Assembly: GCA_022483465.1 (NCBI GenBank)
Contig: JAKVNF010000003.1
Span: 248,001 to 312,000, forward strand
Origin: Lachnospiraceae bacterium
GTDB taxonomy: Bacteria > Bacillota > Clostridia > Lachnospirales > Lachnospiraceae
DNA: 64,000 nt
Reading direction: 5' to 3'
Part shown: piece after piece, positions 7,796-18,122 of the stretch
How the letters are laid out: every line of letters starts with the position of its first letter
How positions within the stretch are numbered: position 1 is the stretch's first letter
The notes under the pieces: model-generated
Database searches by the model: none
The model's input: the letters and a program-made list of their open reading frames with translations, nothing else
What the model was told of the DNA's origin: nothing
Program-made: the position numbers and the translations under genes

Positions 7796-9115
7796 ATGGT
7801 GAAGGTAGTCAAGTTCGGCGGGTCCTCCCTGGCCGACGCAGCACAGTTTCAGAAGGTCGGTGACATCATCCGCGCCGACGAGGCGCGGTGTTTCGTGATC
7901 CCCTCCGCACCGGGCAAGCGCTTTTCGGGTGACACGAAGGTCACGGACCTTCTGTACCGCTGCTACCATCTGGCCGAGGAGGGAAAGGACTTCTCCGATC
8001 CCTTCGCCGAGATCAAGAGCCGCTACAAGGAGATCATTGACGGCCTGCACCTGTCCGTCTCCCTGGACGAGGAGTTCGACAAGATCGAGAAGAGCTTGAA
8101 GACCGACCCCAGAGCGGACTACACCGCCTCCCGCGGCGAGAACTTAAACGGCCATCTGATGGCCGCCTACCTCGGCTTTGACTTCGTGGATCCCTTTGAC
8201 GTGATCTTCTTCAACGAGGAGGGTACCCTGGATGAGGAGAAGACGAAGTACTGCATGTCCATCATGCTCGCCGAGCACCCGAAGGCCGTGATCCCCGGTT
8301 TCTACGGCCAGGGCGCGGACGGCAGGGTCAAGACCTTCTCCCGCGGCGGCTCCGACATCACCGGCTCCATCGTGGCGGGGGCGGTGCACGCCGACGTCTA
8401 CGAGAACTGGACCGATGTGTCCGGATGTCTTGCGGCGGATCCCAGAGTGGTGCCCAACCCGGTGCCGGTCAAGGTCATCACCTACAAGGAACTGCGGGAG
8501 CTCTCCTACATGGGCGCCTCGGTCCTGCACGAGGATGCGATCTTCCCGGTGCGCAAGGAGGGCATCCCGATCAACATCCGCAACACCAACAAGCCCGAGG
8601 ATGAGGGCACCTGGATCGTGGAGAGCACCTGCCAGAAGACCGGGTACACCATCACCGGCATCGCCGGCAAGAAGGATTTCTGCGCGGTGCTGATCTCCAA
8701 GGACATGATGAACTCCGAGGTGGGCTTCTGCCGCAAGGTCCTGCAGGCCTTTGAGGAGAACGGCATCTCCATCGAGCACATGCCCTCCGGCATCGACACC
8801 ATGACCGTGGTGGTCCACGAGAGCGAGTTCATGGACAAGGAGCAGCGGGTCGTCTCCGCGATCCACCGCCTGGCAGAGCCCGACTCCATCGAGATCGAGG
8901 CGGACCTGTCGCTGATCGCTGTGGTGGGCCGCGGCATGAAGAGCCAGCGCGGCACCGCGGGCCGCATCTTTGCCGCCCTCGCCCACGCCCACGTGAACGT
9001 GCGCATGATCGACCAGGGTTCCTCCGAGCTCAACATCATCATCGGCGTGGAGAACAGGGACTTCGAGAAGGCCATCCAGGCCATCTACGACATCTTTGTG
9101 GTCACCCAGATTTAA
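7796..9115 (+). CDS. lysC: Aspartate kinase
   Basis: The enzyme phosphorylates aspartate, the first step to lysine/diaminopimelate, threonine and methionine. The kinase N-terminus has VKVVKFGGSSLAD (2-14), with the conserved FSRGGSDITGSIVA further on (about 181-194). The C-terminal part (about 300-439) forms two ACT domains, starting near DFCAVLISKDMM and SLIAVVGRGMKS, which usually bind the feedback amino acid. Its 439 residues match monofunctional aspartate kinases. The ATG is preceded by AGGAGG. It is transcribed separately from hom, being separated by a terminator and the inserted MITE; no convincing promoter was found between MITE and ATG. A strong terminator follows. Confidence 0.93.
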   Translation: MVKVVKFGGSSLADAAQFQKVGDIIRADEARCFVIPSAPGKRFSGDTKVTDLLYRCYHLAEEGKDFSDPFAEIKSRYKEIIDGLHLSVSLDEEFDKIEKSLKTDPRADYTASRGENLNGHLMAAYLGFDFVDPFDVIFFNEEGTLDEEKTKYCMSIMLAEHPKAVIPGFYGQGADGRVKTFSRGGSDITGSIVAGAVHADVYENWTDVSGCLAADPRVVPNPVPVKVITYKELRELSYMGASVLHEDAIFPVRKEGIPINIRNTNKPEDEGTWIVESTCQKTGYTITGIAGKKDFCAVLISKDMMNSEVGFCRKVLQAFEENGISIEHMPSGIDTMTVVVHESEFMDKEQRVVSAIHRLAEPDSIEIEADLSLIAVVGRGMKSQRGTAGRIFAALAHAHVNVRMIDQGSSELNIIIGVENRDFEKAIQAIYDIFVVTQI

Positions 9116-9129
9116 ATTTCAGAGCGCTG

Positions 9130-9162
9130 CCGCTCCACCCCCTCGGGGGCGGGGCGGTTTTT
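9130..9162 (+). terminator. Intrinsic terminator of lysC
   Basis: CCGCTCCACCCC (9130-9141) pairs with GGGGCGGGGCGG (9146-9157), with two mismatches, followed by TTTTTCT. Confidence 0.75.
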
Positions 9163-9229
9163 CTATGAAAATTTCATGAAATCGACGCGGGCTCCCCGCC
9201 CCGGGGGCGCCATTTTCCCGGCGATCGAC

Positions 9230-9235
9230 TATAAT
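9230..9235 (+). promoter_or_regulatory. Consensus -10 box upstream of the surface-protein operon
   Basis: TATAAT stands 36 bases before the ATG at 9272, correctly placed for transcription of the next three genes. No good -35 hexamer was seen at 16-18 bp, so it may need an activator or be weak. Confidence 0.45.
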
Positions 9236-9271
9236 GGGAAAAAATGTTTCGGTACGGGAAAGGGGAATGCA

Positions 9272-10126
9272 ATGGCAATGCGCGATGAGGTCCGCAGGGA
9301 GCGGGCCAAGCTCAAGGGAAAAGGGGTGAAGGCCCACCTGGCCTACTTCTGGGATTACTACCGGCTGCCGACCTTCCTGATCGCCATCGGGGCGGCGCTG
9401 GTGATCGGCTTTATCGTGACCCAGGTCACGGCAAAGGACACCGCCTTTGACGCGGTACTGATCAACGCGGACGCCACGGTGGACACCATGACCGCGGTCA
9501 ACGCCGCCGGGCAGACCTTTGCGGACTATGCGGGCATCGACACAAGTAAGTACGACTGGACGATCGACAACTCCCTGTCCCTCTCCCAGGACCGGATGTC
9601 CAGCCAGTACGACTACGCGACGATCATGAAGCTGGCGGCCCAGATGGCAGCCCAGCAGATCGACGTGATGGTTGCCAATCCCTCCAACTTCAGCTACTAC
9701 GCCCTAAACAGCTCCTTTCTGGACCTTCGGGAGGTTGTTTCCGAGGACCAGCTGAAAACCTGGGAGGACGAGGGGCTACTCTGGTACGTGGACGGCAAGG
9801 AGATGGAGACTCTGGGAGAGGAGTCGGATGTCACCACCGAGGCCGCGACGGAGTCGGATACCGAGGGCTCCCTGCAGACCCCGGAGGATACCGAGAAAGC
9901 GGCGCAGCAGGCGGAGGAGGCCGAGTACCTGGAGAACTACACGATGCCGGACCCGGACATCATGGAGGATCCGATCCCGGTGGGCGTTGTGGTGAACAAC
10001 GCGCCCTACATCCAGGACAACGGATTTTACGGCAAGACCACGGCGATCGCGGGTGTTGTGATCAACACCGAGCACCAGAATCTTGCCGCCGCGTTTCTGA
10101 CCTATCTGTTTGGCGAGGGAAAATGA
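9272..10126 (+). CDS. Membrane-anchored extracytoplasmic protein of unknown function
   Basis: I do not recognise the family. The 284-residue protein has a basic cytoplasmic N-terminus, one membrane helix (about 31-52, PTFLIAIGAALVIGFIVTQV) and an outer domain. That domain contains an acidic low-complexity stretch (about 185-220, rich in Glu, Thr and Ser) and ends with a block including VVINTEHQNLAAAFLTYLF. The blocks AAQMAAQQIDVMVANPSNF and SFLDLREVVSEDQL resemble the ligand-binding lobes of extracellular solute-binding proteins, but this is weak. The start at 9272 has AAGGGG upstream. The stop overlaps the next gene (ATGA), so it is co-translated with the serine hydrolase; a cell-envelope role is inferred from context. 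Confidence 0.75.
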   Translation: MAMRDEVRRERAKLKGKGVKAHLAYFWDYYRLPTFLIAIGAALVIGFIVTQVTAKDTAFDAVLINADATVDTMTAVNAAGQTFADYAGIDTSKYDWTIDNSLSLSQDRMSSQYDYATIMKLAAQMAAQQIDVMVANPSNFSYYALNSSFLDLREVVSEDQLKTWEDEGLLWYVDGKEMETLGEESDVTTEAATESDTEGSLQTPEDTEKAAQQAEEAEYLENYTMPDPDIMEDPIPVGVVVNNAPYIQDNGFYGKTTAIAGVVINTEHQNLAAAFLTYLFGEGK

Positions 10127-10983
10127 GAAGACACGCAGCAATATGGCTCATGGGGGCGCTCGCGGCCGCGGCGCTCTTTTTTGCCGGCCCCCTGCGGGGA
10201 CAGGCGGCGGAGCCGAAGAACGCGCTCCCCAACGGGATCTCCTACGCGGCCTGTGACCAGGTCATGGCGGCCGCAAGTCAGATCCGGGAGGAACAGTTCC
10301 TTGGCGTATCCTCCGGGGACCTGCCCGCCGATGCAAGGGCATCCCTGGAGAAGGCCGAGGCCGCGCTGACAGCCCAGGGGATCAAGTATTCCTACTGCGT
10401 CCTGAACCTGGACACCGGGCGGCTCATGAGCAAGAACACGATCACCCGCTTCTACAGCGCGAGCTGCACCAAGGCTCCCTTTATCGTCAGCCTTTTGGAG
10501 AGCGGGTACCGGCCGACCAACGACATGTATCTCGCGGGGCACTACTCCGACAACGACGCCTACCTGCGCCTCTGGAACGTGTTCGGAAACGACAGCTACA
10601 AGACGTTCTGTAAGGACGCCGGGGTGCGGGAGGGGATCGCCGCAAAGCGCTACACCAACCTGACCTCCCTGGAGCTCTTACAGCTCTGGTACCACATGAC
10701 CCCCTTCCTCCTGGAAGAGGGGGACGTGAGCGAGTTCGCCCGGGGGACCTTCGCCGATGGCGCCTGCTCCGCCGTGAACGACATCTTTGACGGCGCCTGC
10801 ACGGTCTACAGCAAGGCCGGCTGGATCTCGGACGGGAGCCTGCAGGTCTACAACGCAGCGGGCCTTGTGCTGGACGGGGACCATCCCTTCCTCGTCTGTC
10901 TGATGACCACCGCCGCCGGGAAAGAGGAGAGCGCGATGGACCTTGCGCTGGCCCTCTTTGCGGTCCATGAGGGCATGGAGTAG
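10123..10983 (+). CDS. Secreted serine hydrolase with class A beta-lactamase/transpeptidase-like motifs
   Basis: The 286-residue protein has a Sec signal peptide (hydrophobic 7-25, cleavage probably after GQAA). It shows all three motifs of the serine beta-lactamase/penicillin-binding fold in order: S114-C-T-K117 (SxxK), S142-D-N144 (SDN) and K231-A-G233 (KxG). The unusual KAG in place of KTG/KSG and the lack of a recognisable Omega-loop Glu suggest a transpeptidase-like or cell-wall serine hydrolase rather than an antibiotic-degrading enzyme. It is translationally coupled to the upstream membrane protein, and a class B sortase follows 22 bases later, which points to wall-protein or peptidoglycan processing. 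Substrate unknown. Confidence 0.75.
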   Translation: MRRHAAIWLMGALAAAALFFAGPLRGQAAEPKNALPNGISYAACDQVMAAASQIREEQFLGVSSGDLPADARASLEKAEAALTAQGIKYSYCVLNLDTGRLMSKNTITRFYSASCTKAPFIVSLLESGYRPTNDMYLAGHYSDNDAYLRLWNVFGNDSYKTFCKDAGVREGIAAKRYTNLTSLELLQLWYHMTPFLLEEGDVSEFARGTFADGACSAVNDIFDGACTVYSKAGWISDGSLQVYNAAGLVLDGDHPFLVCLMTTAAGKEESAMDLALALFAVHEGME

Positions 10984-11005
10984 ACAGGACATTTACAGGA
11001 AATTT

Positions 11006-11854
11006 ATGAAGGATTATTCCACAGACAAAAAGAAGCGGTTCTCCTGGACCGTGCTCATCCCGATCGCCGCGGCCATCGTCATTGCGGTCAATGCGGTGGG
11101 GCTGGTGCGGGGGATCTGGGAGCGAAAGCAGGCGGATGCGGACTATGAGACCTTGCTCGCAGACACTGTGACTTTCCCCGCAGGGGAGGATGCGGCGGAG
11201 GATGAGACCTCTGCGGACACAGAAGAAGCGGCGGAGGCGTCCGATTCTGCGGAGGCGATCACCTACCCGGAGCTTTCGATTGACCATGCGGCGCTGAAGG
11301 AGATCAATTCAGACTACGTCTTTTCCCTCTACATCCCGGTCCTCGACTGCGCCTACCCGGTGGTCCACAGCAAGGACAACACCGAGTACCTGACCACGGA
11401 CTTTTCGGGAAACAAAAGTGTGGACGGTGCGATCTTTCTCGACTGCTATACCAGTGAGGATCTCTCCGACGCCAACAGCTTCATCCTGGGTCACAACATG
11501 CGCTCCGGCTCGATGTTCGGGTGCCTGCGGCGCTTTTACCAGGAGGAGGGCCTGTGCGATCAGGATCCCTACTTCTACATCTACTCGGACGGGGCAGTCC
11601 GCAAGTACCGGATCTTCGGCTATGCCCAGGTGCAGGACGACGATCCCCTCTATGACACCGCCACCGACTACGAGAGCGATGCGGGGTACGACGCCTTTAT
11701 CGACAGGGTGCGGGAGATGTCGATCTACGGCGTGGATGCATCCGGTGTGGACTTCTCGAAGCGCCCGAAGCTCGTGACGCTCTCCACCTGCTATGGAAAC
11801 GGGGCAACACGGTTTGTCGTCTTCGGGGCGCTCGTTGGCACCGCCGATACCTGA
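11006..11854 (+). CDS. srtB: Class B sortase
   Basis: The 282-residue transpeptidase has an N-terminal membrane anchor (about 12-36, WTVLIPIAAAIVIAVNAV), an acidic Ala/Glu-rich linker (about 55-85) and a sortase domain. Catalytic residues are visible: His163 in ILGHNMRSG, Cys262 in TLSTCYG and Arg269 in ATRFVVFG. The order and spacing, with the long insert before the Cys containing DPYFYIYSDG, are those of class B enzymes. ATG 11006 has ACAGGA upstream. No protein in the window shows an obvious NPxTN-type sorting signal, so its substrate lies elsewhere or is non-canonical. Sortase B enzymes in Clostridia can also anchor surface proteins to diaminopimelate-type peptidoglycan. Confidence 0.9.
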   Translation: MKDYSTDKKKRFSWTVLIPIAAAIVIAVNAVGLVRGIWERKQADADYETLLADTVTFPAGEDAAEDETSADTEEAAEASDSAEAITYPELSIDHAALKEINSDYVFSLYIPVLDCAYPVVHSKDNTEYLTTDFSGNKSVDGAIFLDCYTSEDLSDANSFILGHNMRSGSMFGCLRRFYQEEGLCDQDPYFYIYSDGAVRKYRIFGYAQVQDDDPLYDTATDYESDAGYDAFIDRVREMSIYGVDASGVDFSKRPKLVTLSTCYGNGATRFVVFGALVGTADT

Positions 11855-11879
11855 ACAACCTGAACAGCGGGCGGGCGCC

Positions 11880-11908
11880 TTGCCAAATCCGCGCCCGTGT
11901 AATAAACT
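11880..11908 (+). promoter_or_regulatory. Promoter of the small membrane-protein gene
   Basis: TTGCCA (11880-11885), a 17-bp spacer, and TAAACT (11903-11908), about 34 bases before the ATG. It suggests the next gene can be expressed apart from the sortase. Confidence 0.45.
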
Positions 11909-11941
11909 ATCGTCAAGCTTTTTAGGAGGGAATTTACCTTG

Positions 11942-12457
11942 ATGGATGAAGGTGTCATTGAAGTAGTGGTAAGCAACCGGCCCAGCGGAGCGATGAAGTT
12001 CCTGCGGGTTCTTTTTATTATCCTGGCGGTCATTTCCCTGTTTCTGAGTGCGTCAAGCCTGGTGTTCCTCGCCTTTCTGCTGGGATTCGCCCTGGCTGCC
12101 TGGTATGTCTCCGGGCGGATCCAGATCGACTACGAGTACTCCCTGGTGGACCGGGAGCTGCGGGTTGCGCGGATCGCCAACAAGGAGAAGAGAAAGCACC
12201 TCGGCACTTACGATCTGGACAAGATGGAGATCCTCGCCCCGGCGAACTCCTATCATCTGGATGACTACAAAAACCGCACCATCGAGCACGACCTGGACTA
12301 CAGCGATCACGAGAAGGGTCAGGATCACCCCGCGGGCCGCTACTACCTATACTTAGAGGGCAGCACTCGGATTGCCCTGACCCTGCAGGGCGAAGAAGCG
12401 CAGAAACTCCTGGACAGCGTCCGGCAGTTTGCGCCGAGAAAAGTATTCCGCGACTGA
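11942..12457 (+). CDS. Small membrane protein, DUF6106-like
   Basis: The 171-residue protein has two adjacent hydrophobic helices (about 18-60, starting MKFLRVLFIILAVISLFL) and then a soluble domain. This domain has YEYSLVDRELRVARIANKEK and ends in LDSVRQFAPRKVFRD. The architecture resembles small proteins annotated DUF6106 in Lachnospiraceae; I recall this rather than prove it. Function unknown. The ribosome site AGGAGGG (11924-11930) would serve either ATG 11942 or the TTG one codon earlier. Confidence 0.7.
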   Translation: MDEGVIEVVVSNRPSGAMKFLRVLFIILAVISLFLSASSLVFLAFLLGFALAAWYVSGRIQIDYEYSLVDRELRVARIANKEKRKHLGTYDLDKMEILAPANSYHLDDYKNRTIEHDLDYSDHEKGQDHPAGRYYLYLEGSTRIALTLQGEEAQKLLDSVRQFAPRKVFRD

Positions 12458-12495
12458 CGGGAGGGAAGTCCCGTCCGGTCTGAGACGACAACAAA

Positions 12496-12537
12496 GCCAT
12501 CGGGGCACCCCAGTGCGCCCCGGTGGCCTGGTATGAT
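12496..12537 (+). promoter_or_regulatory. guaB promoter region with hairpin and extended -10
   Basis: TGGTATGAT (12529-12537) is an extended -10 (TGn plus TATGAT), 33 bases before guaB. Just upstream lies a GC-rich near-perfect hairpin (12496-12527, GCCATCGGGGCAC opposite GTGCGCCCCGGTGGC). It overlaps where a -35 would sit and lacks a T-run. It may be the terminator of the preceding gene or an operator. Confidence 0.45.
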
Positions 12538-12567
12538 ACACGCAGCTTAGGTTTTGGAAGGAGATAA

Positions 12568-14028
<1,461 letters not shown>

Positions 14029-14053
14029 TCTTTATCATCACGCAGCAGCCAGG

Positions 14054-14085
14054 CGCGGAGCACCCGGATCGGTGCTCCGCGTTTT
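14054..14085 (+). terminator. Intrinsic terminator of guaB
   Basis: Perfect 11-bp stem CGCGGAGCACC (14054-14064) with GGTGCTCCGCG (14071-14081), then TTTT. Confidence 0.85.
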
Positions 14086-14128
14086 CCACCATTCACAAAA
14101 TCGAAAGAAAGAGACAGGACGAGAGAGC

Positions 14129-15826
14129 ATGAGCAGTGTAAGAATCCCCACAGTGGAGGAGTGCCTGAACGGAGAGACCAAGAACTTTATCGAGGAGGCC
14201 ATCGACAAGGACCTTCAGGAGGGTGTGTACGATCACGTGCACACCAGGTTCCCCCCGGAACCCAACGGGTACCTGCACATCGGCCACGCCAAGAGCATCC
14301 TCTTAAACTACGGGATCGCAAAGGAGTACGGCGGCCAGTTCAACCTGCGCTTTGACGACACGAACCCCTCCAAGGAGAAGTCTGAGTTCGTGGATGCCAT
14401 CATCGAGAACGTGAAGTGGCTGGGCGCGGACTTTGGCGGCAAGATCTACTACGCCTCCGACTACTTCGAGCAGATGTACGAGATCGCCGTGAAGATTATC
14501 AAGAAGGGCGATGCCTATGTCTCCGATCTGACCGCGGATGAGATCCGCGAGTACCGCGGCACCCTGACGGAGCCCGGCAAGGAGGATCCCGGCAGAAAGC
14601 GCAGCATCGAGGAGAACCTGGACCTGTTCGAGCGGATGAAAAACGGCGAGTTCCAGGACGGCGAGAAGACCCTGCGGGCGCGGATCGACATGACTTCCTC
14701 CAACATCAACATGCGGGATCCGATCCTCTACCGTGTGGCACACCTGTCCCACGAGCACACCGGCGACAAGTGGTGCATCTACCCGATGTACGACTTTGCC
14801 CACCCCATCGAGGACGGCATTGAGGGCATCACCCACAGCCTCTGCACGCTGGAGTTTGAGGATCATCGGCCGCTCTACGACTGGGTTGTGCGCGAGGCGG
14901 AGTTTGCGGTGCCGCCGCGCCAGATCGAGTTCGCAAAGCTCTATCTCAACAACGTGGTCACCGGCAAGCGATACATCAAGAAGCTCGTCGAGCAGCACAT
15001 CGTGGACGGCTGGGACGATCCGAGACTGGTCTCGATCTCCGGCCTTCGCCGGAGAGGCTTCACGCCCTCGTCCATCAAGGCCTTTGTCAACATGGCCGGC
15101 GTGTCCAAGAGCCAGTCGGTCAACGAGTACGCAGCCCTGGAGTACTGCATCCGCGAGGACTTAAAGCCCACGGCGCCGAGAATGATGGCCGTCCTGGATC
15201 CGGTGAAGCTTGTCATCGACAACTATCCGGAGGGAAAGACCGAGGAGCTCGAGGCGCCCAACAACCTCGAGAACGAGGCCCTCGGCTCCCGCAAGATCAC
15301 CTTCTCCCGGGAGCTCTACGTGGAGCGCGACGACTTCATGGAGAATCCGCCGAAGAAGTACTACCGGCTGTTCCCCGGCAATGAGGTCCGCCTGATGTAC
15401 GCCTACTTCGTGAAATGCACGTCCTTCGAGAAGGACGAGACCGGCAAGGTCACGGTGATTCACTGCACCTATGACCCCGAGACCAAGTCCGGCTCCGGCT
15501 TTACCGGCCGCAAGGTCAAGGGCACGATCCACTGGGTCAACGCCGCGGACGCGGTGCCGCTGAAGGCCCGCCTCTACGAGAACATCATCGACGAGGAGAA
15601 GGGCGTCTACAACGAGGACGGCTCCCTGAACCTCAACCCCCACAGCGAGACCGATGTGACCGCGCTGTGCGAGCCCGTCCTGGCCAAGGCCAAGGCCTTT
15701 GACCGGTTCCAGTTCGTGCGCAATGGCTACTTCTGCGCTGACTTCAAGGATTCGAAGGAGGGCGCACCGGTGTTCAACCGCATCGTCACCCTGAAGAGCT
15801 CCTTCAAGCTCCCGACAAAGCAGTAA
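14129..15826 (+). CDS. glnS: Glutaminyl-tRNA synthetase
   Basis: The enzyme charges tRNA-Gln with glutamine. The class I HIGH signature appears as [13 protein letters not shown] (about 46-58). The GlnRS-specific stretch [17 protein letters not shown] follows the position of the KMSKS loop, which here reads [11 protein letters not shown] instead of the VMSKR form of Escherichia coli. The C-terminal beta-barrel anticodon-binding region includes [14 protein letters not shown]. About 565 residues is normal. The start at 14129 has AGAGAG/GACAGGAC upstream and fits the family; a longer frame from 14072 lies in the guaB terminator. Many Clostridia use the Gln amidotransferase pathway instead, so possession of glnS is worth noting but not unusual in Lachnospiraceae. 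Confidence 0.95.
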   Translation: MSSVRIPTVEECLNGETKNFIEEAIDKDLQEGVYDHVHTRFPPEPNGYLHIGHAKSILLNYGIAKEYGGQFNLRFDDTNPSKEKSEFVDAIIENVKWLGADFGGKIYYASDYFEQMYEIAVKIIKKGDAYVSDLTADEIREYRGTLTEPGKEDPGRKRSIEENLDLFERMKNGEFQDGEKTLRARIDMTSSNINMRDPILYRVAHLSHEHTGDKWCIYPMYDFAHPIEDGIEGITHSLCTLEFEDHRPLYDWVVREAEFAVPPRQIEFAKLYLNNVVTGKRYIKKLVEQHIVDGWDDPRLVSISGLRRRGFTPSSIKAFVNMAGVSKSQSVNEYAALEYCIREDLKPTAPRMMAVLDPVKLVIDNYPEGKTEELEAPNNLENEALGSRKITFSRELYVERDDFMENPPKKYYRLFPGNEVRLMYAYFVKCTSFEKDETGKVTVIHCTYDPETKSGSGFTGRKVKGTIHWVNAADAVPLKARLYENIIDEEKGVYNEDGSLNLNPHSETDVTALCEPVLAKAKAFDRFQFVRNGYFCADFKDSKEGAPVFNRIVTLKSSFKLPTKQ

Positions 15827-15849
15827 TCGGAAATTCGATTCAAAAGTAA

Positions 15850-15888
15850 AGAGGGAAGATCTGCGAGAGCCGGTCTCCCCTCTTTTTT
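15850..15888 (+). terminator. Intrinsic terminator of glnS
   Basis: AGAGGG (15850-15855) plus AGA pairs with TCT plus CCCTCT (15878-15883), followed by six T. Confidence 0.65.
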
Positions 15889-16007
15889 GCGACTGCGTAT
15901 CCAAGTGCGCATCAGAATTCCACTGGCTGTAAGTAGATGCAGTGATCTTTATCCGAAAACCGCTAGCTTTCAGAAAATAGCGGTGTATACAGGAGGACAA
16001 GTAAGAA

Positions 16008-16045
16008 ACAGGGCAAGGGAGCCGATACCGGCTCCCCTGCCCTGT
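16008..16045. other. Strong hairpin upstream of the hisC-like pseudogene
   Basis: ACAGGGCAAGGGAGCCG (16008-16024) pairs with 16029-16045 at 16 of 17 positions around the loop ATAC. The plus-strand side has no T-run; the minus-strand side is followed by TTTCTTACTT. It could be a weak minus-strand terminator or a leader structure. An AGGAGG sits 12 bases upstream with no start codon behind it. Confidence 0.5.
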
Positions 16046-16092
16046 CTCTGTGATAGAAGAGAACAATCCCGCGCGGCAGGAAGGAGGAAGCG

Positions 16093-17233
16093 ATGATGGA
16101 AATCGAGTCCCTGCGAAAGCACTGTTTCGAGAACAAGCCGGCGAGCCTCCGGGGCGCGAGGCAAAAGACCGCCACCCCGGAGGAGGTGATCCGCATGAAC
16201 TACAACGAGAATCCCTATGGCATGTCGGCGCGGGCAAGGGAGCTGCTTCTTGCCGCCGCGTCGGAAGCAAGCCAGTATCAGGATCTCAATTCGGTTGAAC
16301 TTCGGCAGGCGATCGGGGACCTCTACGGCCTTGGCGAGGACAACGTCCTCGTCGGGTCGGGATCCAGCGCCGTTATCGACATGATCGGGGAGATCTTCCT
16401 GAACGAGGGCGAGGAGGTGGTCTGCGGGGCGCCCTCCTATGAGGCCTTCCCGGACATGGCACGTGACAACGGCGGGGTCCGGGTGCCGGTACCGCTGACC
16501 GGGGACTATCGCTTTGACCTTGCCGCCATGCGAGAAGCGGTCAACGAGAGGACCAAGCTGGTCATTGTGGTCAACCCCAACAACCCCAACGGCACGATCC
16601 GGTCAGGCAAAGAGCTTGCGGCATTCATCCGCTCCCTGCCGCCACCGTCATCCCAGCCATCGACGAGGCCTACGCGGAGTACGTGACCGATCCCGGGTAC
16701 GAGGGCATGATCTCCCTTGTCCGGAACGGATATGACCGGCCGCTTGTCGTGCTGCGCACCTTCTCGAAGATCTATGGCCTCACGAGTCTTCGGATTGGCT
16801 ACGCCATCGCCGCCCCGGAACTCATTGACCAGCTCATGCTGGCCTGCCAGGCTTGGAACGTGGGGCGGCTCGCCCAGACCGCGGCCTCCGCAGCACTCCA
16901 AGACCAGGCCTTCGTGTCCCGGATGGCGGCGGCAAACCGGGCAGAGCGGGAGAACCTCTATCAGGGGCTGTGGCCATTGGCTGTGAGGTGGTCCCCTCCG
17001 AGGCAAACTATCTCTACTTCCGCGCCCCCGGGCTGGATGCCTCTGCCGTCCGGGCTGCCCTGGAGTGCCGGGGGATCCTCATCGGCGCGCCGGATGACCA
17101 CAACCGGGTGAGCGTCGGGACCTCGGAGCAGAACCAGAAGTTTTTGACGGCGCTTCAGGAGATCCTGGGGGAGGAACGAGCCGAGGTGGACAAAGCGGTC
17201 AAAAAAAGCAGCCCTCTCTCGAGGACTGCCTGA
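16093..17233 (+). pseudogene. Histidinol-phosphate aminotransferase-like pseudogene (two frameshifts)
   Basis: The first frame (from ATG 16093 or 16096, with AAGGAGG upstream) has the aminotransferase N-terminus: RMNYNENPYGMSARA, GSGSSAVIDMIGEIF and VVNPNNPNGTIRSGKEL. Near 16636 homology jumps one frame (ATVIPAIDEAYAEY then TDPGYEG and the PLP-lysine region LRTFSKIYGLTSLRIGY). Near 16975 it jumps again (AIGCEVVPSEANYLYF to the end at 17233). Both jumps are what one missing base each would give. All key motifs are otherwise preserved, so inactivation is recent or the breaks are sequence errors. An intact HisC-type gene lies at 35181-36284, so function may be redundant. Class I/II PLP aminotransferase is certain; the histidinol-phosphate substrate is inferred. 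Confidence 0.85.
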
Positions 17234-17249
17234 TGTCTGACTGAATCAC

Positions 17250-17855
17250 TCAAAGACTTGCGGCGAGCCGCTGGAAGGAGTCCAGCACGGCGCCCATGCG
17301 GCGCTGGTACTCGGCGGAGCCCCGGGCCTTGTCCCGGATCACCTCACGCATGATGCCGGCCTTGACGTAGCCAAGGACCGAGCAGAAGGTATCCCGGGAG
17401 TCCATCCGAAGGTACGCGGAGTAGTCGGACTCGGCCTCTCTGGCGGCGTAGAAGGCGAACACAGTCTGCTCCGGCTGGTTCAAAGAGGAGAGAGCCTCCT
17501 TGTCCTGCTCGAGCCGCACGCTGTCGAGAAACAGGAGGTAGCTGGGATACTGGTCCATCAGCGCGGTCTCCGCCCGCAGGAAGTCCCGCTCGAGCTCGAA
17601 GAAGTCGTGCTTTCCGGGCTTGATCCGGGTGTTCAGCTCCAGCAGGGCGTAGCGGGTGATGTAGTCGTACAGGAAGCTGTAGTACCCCGCCTTGCTGTTA
17701 AAGTAGTGGAAGAGCAGTCCCTTGCTGATCTGGGCACCGGCCACGATCTCATCTGTGCTCGTGTTGCGGTAGCCGTTCACCGCAAAGAGCTGCAGGCCTG
17801 CGTTGATCATCCGGTCCTGTTTCTCCTTTTTCAGGTCAAAAAACTTTTCGTTCAT
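17250..17855 (-). CDS. TetR/AcrR-family transcriptional regulator
   Basis: The 201-residue protein has the TetR-type DNA-binding region at the N-terminus (about 8-54): KQDRMINAGLQLFAVNGY, then TSTDEIVAGAQISKGLLFHYF, the classical third-helix motif. The remainder is a helical ligand domain without recognisable pocket residues. The start at 17855 has GAGGTGTG upstream; the longer frame to 18005 runs through the promoter and is not coding. It ends 17 bases from the convergent hisC-like pseudogene. It could control itself or the divergent gene at 18123; two dyads in its upstream region (17896-17928) are candidate operators. Confidence 0.9.
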   Translation of the reverse strand: MNEKFFDLKKEKQDRMINAGLQLFAVNGYRNTSTDEIVAGAQISKGLLFHYFNSKAGYYSFLYDYITRYALLELNTRIKPGKHDFFELERDFLRAETALMDQYPSYLLFLDSVRLEQDKEALSSLNQPEQTVFAFYAAREAESDYSAYLRMDSRDTFCSVLGYVKAGIMREVIRDKARGSAEYQRRMGAVLDSFQRLAASL

Positions 17856-17895
17856 ACGGTACACACCTCGCAGATGCTTCTGAAAAACAAAACGT

Positions 17896-17928
17896 TGACC
17901 ATACCGGTCAGGACCTATGATAGCATAG
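17896..17928. promoter_or_regulatory. Candidate operator dyads upstream of the TetR gene
   Basis: Two adjacent inverted repeats: TGACC-5-GGTCA (17896-17910) and CTATG-4-CATAG (17915-17928). They lie 41-73 bases upstream of the TetR-family start, where its promoter should be. Autoregulation is inferred from position only. Confidence 0.35.
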
Positions 17929-18122
17929 CGGGCAAAGCGTGACAATCCCCGCTTCGGACCGGGAGATGTCGAAAAACGGCCGCTGCGGCGGGACATCATG
18001 GACAAAAATTCGGGAAACGACTCTTTCCTTTTGGATAGTCTTGTCGTACCATGATAAAAAATGGCGAAGGGCCAGGGGCCCGCGCCGCTGCAAAAGATGT
18101 TGCGGCCATGGGAGGTACGACG

